A stretch of 64,000 nt of DNA from Ligilactobacillus hayakitensis DSM 18933 = JCM 14209 (GTDB lineage Bacteria > Bacillota > Bacilli > Lactobacillales > Lactobacillaceae): positions 35,550 to 99,549 of the forward strand of contig NZ_BAML01000004.1 in assembly GCF_000615845.1 (NCBI RefSeq). The letters are read 5' to 3'. The position numbers and the translations under genes were made by a program. The notes under the pieces are model-generated. The model searched no databases and was not told the origin of the DNA. It saw nothing but the letters and a program-made list of their open reading frames with translations. How positions within the stretch are numbered: position 1 is the stretch's first letter; each line of letters opens with the position of its first letter. Shown here piece after piece: positions 61,396 to 64,000 of this stretch.

Positions 61396-62371
61396 TTTCA
61401 ATGTGCTCTAATAATTTTCCTGTACCTACAGCTACATCATCTAATGGTGTTTCAGCAACCATAACTGGAACCTTTAAATTATTTGAAAATAATTGATCAA
61501 TTCCGTCTAGTAATGCTCCACCGCCAGTTATAACAATTCCTCGATCAATAATATCAGACGCTAATTCAGGAGGGGTCACACTCAATACTTCTTTAGCAGC
61601 TGCAACCATTGATTGCATTGTATCATGCATAGCTTCTTCCGTTTCATCAGATGTCATCGTAATTGTTTTTGGCAATCCGTCAACAACGTTTCTTCCACGT
61701 ACGGCAAACGTTTCATCGCGGCGACCTTTTAATACTGAACCAATTTCAATTTTAACTTTTTCAGCTGTTCTTTCACCAATGATTAAATTATGCTTATTTC
61801 TTACATAATTAGCAATATCTGCATTCAAACGATCACCAGCAAATCTCAAAGAACGGCTAACTACAATATCACCAAGTGAAAGTACTGCAATGTCACTTGT
61901 ACCCCCACCGATATCAATAACCATATTTCCATGAGGTTGAAAAATATCTAATCCAGCACCAATTGCCGCTACTTTTGGTTCTTCTTCTAAAAAGACGCGA
62001 CTTCCACCACCAGATTTTTCAGCAGCTTGTCGAATTGCCTTTTTTTCAATATCTGTTGTATTTGTAGGGCAACAAATTAAAATATTAGGACGTGACATAA
62101 ATCCCTTAACATTTAACTTTTTGATAAAGTATGACAACATTTGCTCAGTCATATCAAAATCAGCAATTACCCCATCTTTTAACGGACGAATTGCCCGGAT
62201 GTTACTTGGTGTTCTACCGACCATTTGATAGGCTTCTGTTCCAACTGAAAGTACACGACCACTTTTAGTATCAATTGCAACAACAGAAGGTTCATTCAAT
62301 ACGATACCTTTCCCTTTAACATTTATTAAAACATTAGCGGTACCTAAATCAATACCAATATCCTTAACCAT
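61385..62371 (-). CDS. mbl: Actin-like cell-shape protein MreB/Mbl
   Basis: The 328-residue product ([20 protein letters not shown]...) is a bacterial actin with nucleotide-binding loops [21 protein letters not shown] and [11 protein letters not shown]. It guides side-wall synthesis with RodA. The DLGTANVL start and its place downstream of murA fit Mbl. Length is typical. Confidence 0.94.
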   Translation of the reverse strand: MVKDIGIDLGTANVLINVKGKGIVLNEPSVVAIDTKSGRVLSVGTEAYQMVGRTPSNIRAIRPLKDGVIADFDMTEQMLSYFIKKLNVKGFMSRPNILICCPTNTTDIEKKAIRQAAEKSGGGSRVFLEEEPKVAAIGAGLDIFQPHGNMVIDIGGGTSDIAVLSLGDIVVSRSLRFAGDRLNADIANYVRNKHNLIIGERTAEKVKIEIGSVLKGRRDETFAVRGRNVVDGLPKTITMTSDETEEAMHDTMQSMVAAAKEVLSVTPPELASDIIDRGIVITGGGALLDGIDQLFSNNLKVPVMVAETPLDDVAVGTGKLLEHIENAQ

Positions 62372-62477
62372 GACAATTCTCCTTCACACTTATTTTTACA
62401 AATAACCATTTCTATAACCAATTTATTATACCATAATCAAAATTAAAATATAATATTAATTCCCCAATCAATGGTAT

Positions 62478-62508
62478 TAAAAAGACGAGCTTAAAATACT
62501 CGTCTTTA
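62478..62508 (-). terminator. Terminator after murA
   Basis: AAAGACGAG and CTCGTCTTT form a 9-bp stem around TATTTTAAG, followed by TTAAT on the minus strand, just after the murA stop. mbl therefore probably has its own promoter in 62372-62477. Confidence 0.7.
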
Positions 62509-62512
62509 TATA

Positions 62513-63781
62513 TTATTCAATATCATTTATGCGTTTAATATTTGCACCTAAAATCGCTAACTTCTTGTGAAAATGATAATATCCTCTATCCAAATAATTT
62601 AATTGGGTAACAGTTGTCACATTCTCAGCAGTTAATCCAGCTAATACAAGTGCCGCAGCTGCTCTAAGATCTGTTGCCGCCACTTCGCTACCACTAAATT
62701 TAGTTGGTCCAAACAACATTGCAGTATTTCCCTTTATCTTAAAGTTTGCATTCATTCTTCTTAATTCTTCCAAATGCATAAAACGATTTTCAAATACCGT
62801 TTCTGTCAATTCACATATACCGTCTGACAATAACTGTGCAATTGAAAACTGTGGTTGCATATCCGTTGGAAAACCTGGGTGTGGCATTGTTTTCATATTT
62901 ACTGGTTTTAATTTTTCGGGACCGATAACTCGAATACCGTTTTCTTCTTTTGAAATTTGAACACCCATTTCCTCTAACTTAGCAATTAGCGGTAGGTTGT
63001 GGTTAGCAATAGCGTCTTTGATTAACACATTTCCCTGAGTAATTGCAGCAGCAACCATAAACGTTCCCGCTTCAATACGATCTTGCATTACTTGATATTC
63101 AACCCCATGGAGTTTTGAAACTCCTTCAATTGTAATAATTTCCGTTCCTGCTCCAGAAATTTTTGCTCCCATTGCATTTAGTAAATTAGCTAAATCTTCA
63201 ATTTCTGGTTCTTGCGCAACATTTTCAATCACAGTTTTACCTTTAGCCAAAACTGCAGCCATCATAATATTTTGAGTTGCACCAACACTAGGAAAATCTA
63301 AATAAATATTTGCACCTTTTAACTCATTACAAGTTGCTTCAATATAGCCCTCTTCTTGATGAACTGTTGCCCCTAAAGCTTCTAGCCCTTTTAAGTGCAA
63401 GTCGATGGGACGAGATCCAATAGCACAACCACCAGGCAATGCAACTTTAGCCTTACCTAATCGTGCTAAAAGTGGCCCTAAAACAACAATTGAAGCTCTC
63501 ATTTTGGAAACATATTTAAACGGTGCAATATGTGTTAATGGTCTTGTTGCGTCAACTTCAATAATCTTTTCTTCCTCGTCAAATCCGATTGTAACATTCA
63601 AATATCTAATAACATTATTCATCGTATACACATCAGATAAAACTGGTACATTTAATAACTTAGTTCTTCCTTCAATCGGAAGAATTGTCGCAGCTAATAG
63701 TGGTAATACAGCATTTTTAGCTCCTTCAATTTCAACTTCCCCATGAAGTTGCTTTCCACCACGAACAACGATTTTTTCCAT
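62513..63781 (-). CDS. murA: UDP-N-acetylglucosamine 1-carboxyvinyltransferase
   Basis: The 422-residue product commits UDP-GlcNAc to peptidoglycan synthesis. The catalytic cysteine lies in [18 protein letters not shown] (Cys119) and Lys22 in GAKNAVLP binds phosphoenolpyruvate. Firmicutes usually carry two murA copies; this one sits between DUF1146 and mbl, as in other lactobacilli. The Cys target predicts fosfomycin sensitivity of the enzyme. Confidence 0.95.
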   Translation of the reverse strand: MEKIVVRGGKQLHGEVEIEGAKNAVLPLLAATILPIEGRTKLLNVPVLSDVYTMNNVIRYLNVTIGFDEEEKIIEVDATRPLTHIAPFKYVSKMRASIVVLGPLLARLGKAKVALPGGCAIGSRPIDLHLKGLEALGATVHQEEGYIEATCNELKGANIYLDFPSVGATQNIMMAAVLAKGKTVIENVAQEPEIEDLANLLNAMGAKISGAGTEIITIEGVSKLHGVEYQVMQDRIEAGTFMVAAAITQGNVLIKDAIANHNLPLIAKLEEMGVQISKEENGIRVIGPEKLKPVNMKTMPHPGFPTDMQPQFSIAQLLSDGICELTETVFENRFMHLEELRRMNANFKIKGNTAMLFGPTKFSGSEVAATDLRAAAALVLAGLTAENVTTVTQLNYLDRGYYHFHKKLAILGANIKRINDIE

Positions 63782-63805
63782 GATATTCCCTCATCATTCA
63801 ATTAA

Positions 63806-64000
63806 TTATTTCACAAAATAAGTAAAGTTTCTCACATTATCAATAAAACTCAAGAAAAATTCTCCCGTTAAATACCCTACAGAAATTGATAATAGTACAA
63901 TTAAAATTTGAATTCCTCTTTGTTGATCTGAATTAAAAAAACGATCTAACCTTAAACTTTGTATTGCAGTGAAAGAAATAATAAATAAAAAATAAATGAA
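63806..64000 (-). CDS. DUF1146-family small membrane protein, partial (5' end outside window)
   Basis: A 64-residue C-terminal part is visible. It has two membrane helices separated by SLRLDRFFNSDQQRGIQ, which is the DUF1146 (YwzB) pattern, and ends NVRNFTYFVK. The family sits between the ATP synthase operon and murA in lactobacilli, so atp genes probably follow beyond the right edge. Confidence 0.8.
   Translation of the reverse strand, partial: FIYFLFIISFTAIQSLRLDRFFNSDQQRGIQILIVLLSISVGYLTGEFFLSFIDNVRNFTYFVK

Overview
The window looks like a low-GC Gram-positive chromosome, most likely Lactobacillaceae. The evidence is strong AT richness, AGGAGG-type ribosome binding sites, and firmicute core gene order: rplS-trmD-rimM-khpA-rpsP-ffh-ylxM-ftsY-smc-rnc-acpP-plsX-recG-fakA-asp23, then thiN-rpe-rsgA-prkC-stp-rsmB-fmt-priA-coaBC-rpoZ-gmk, then rodA-DUF2969-yidD-mbl-murA-DUF1146. 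I cannot fix the genus from the sequence alone.

Positions 1 to about 28,300 are the integrase-proximal part of a temperate siphovirus prophage. Its lysis and tail-tip genes would lie beyond the left edge. Reading with phage transcription (leftward, minus strand), the modules are as follows. The lysogeny module (24.2-28.3 kb) holds a CI-type repressor, an ImmA-type metalloprotease, two unknown genes and a tyrosine integrase on the plus strand, plus small early genes on the minus strand. Next come a Cro-like protein, an ORF6N antirepressor and a replication-recombination set: Gp157, DEAH helicase, Sak4-like ATPase, DUF669 protein, prim-pol, VapE-type helicase and a VRR-NUC nuclease, with a ten-copy repeat cluster that is a likely replication origin. 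Small unknown genes and an ArpU-type late activator follow, then a MazEF toxin-antitoxin pair and a short structured RNA candidate before the late operon. The late operon encodes HNH, TerS, TerL, portal, ClpP-type prohead protease, HK97 capsid, head-tail connectors, tail tube, tail assembly chaperones made by a -1 frameshift, and the tape measure protein.

From 28.3 kb to the right edge the sequence is host chromosome, almost all on the minus strand. It covers ribosome and SRP biogenesis, chromosome condensation, phospholipid synthesis, replication restart, Ser/Thr kinase signalling and cell-shape genes. rpmB is the only intact plus-strand host gene. Two host loci are damaged: recG carries a one-base frameshift in a run of eight T, and a decayed ISL3-like transposase lies between coaBC and rpoZ.

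The most unusual items are a three-gene cassette with its own promoter and terminator inserted between the tail chaperones and the tape measure gene; a 72-nt three-way-junction RNA containing a tRNA acceptor/T-arm mimic just upstream of the packaging genes; the repeat-rich origin; and an immunity region in which a DUF2513 gene runs antisense within the early operon next to paired small membrane/coiled-coil genes.
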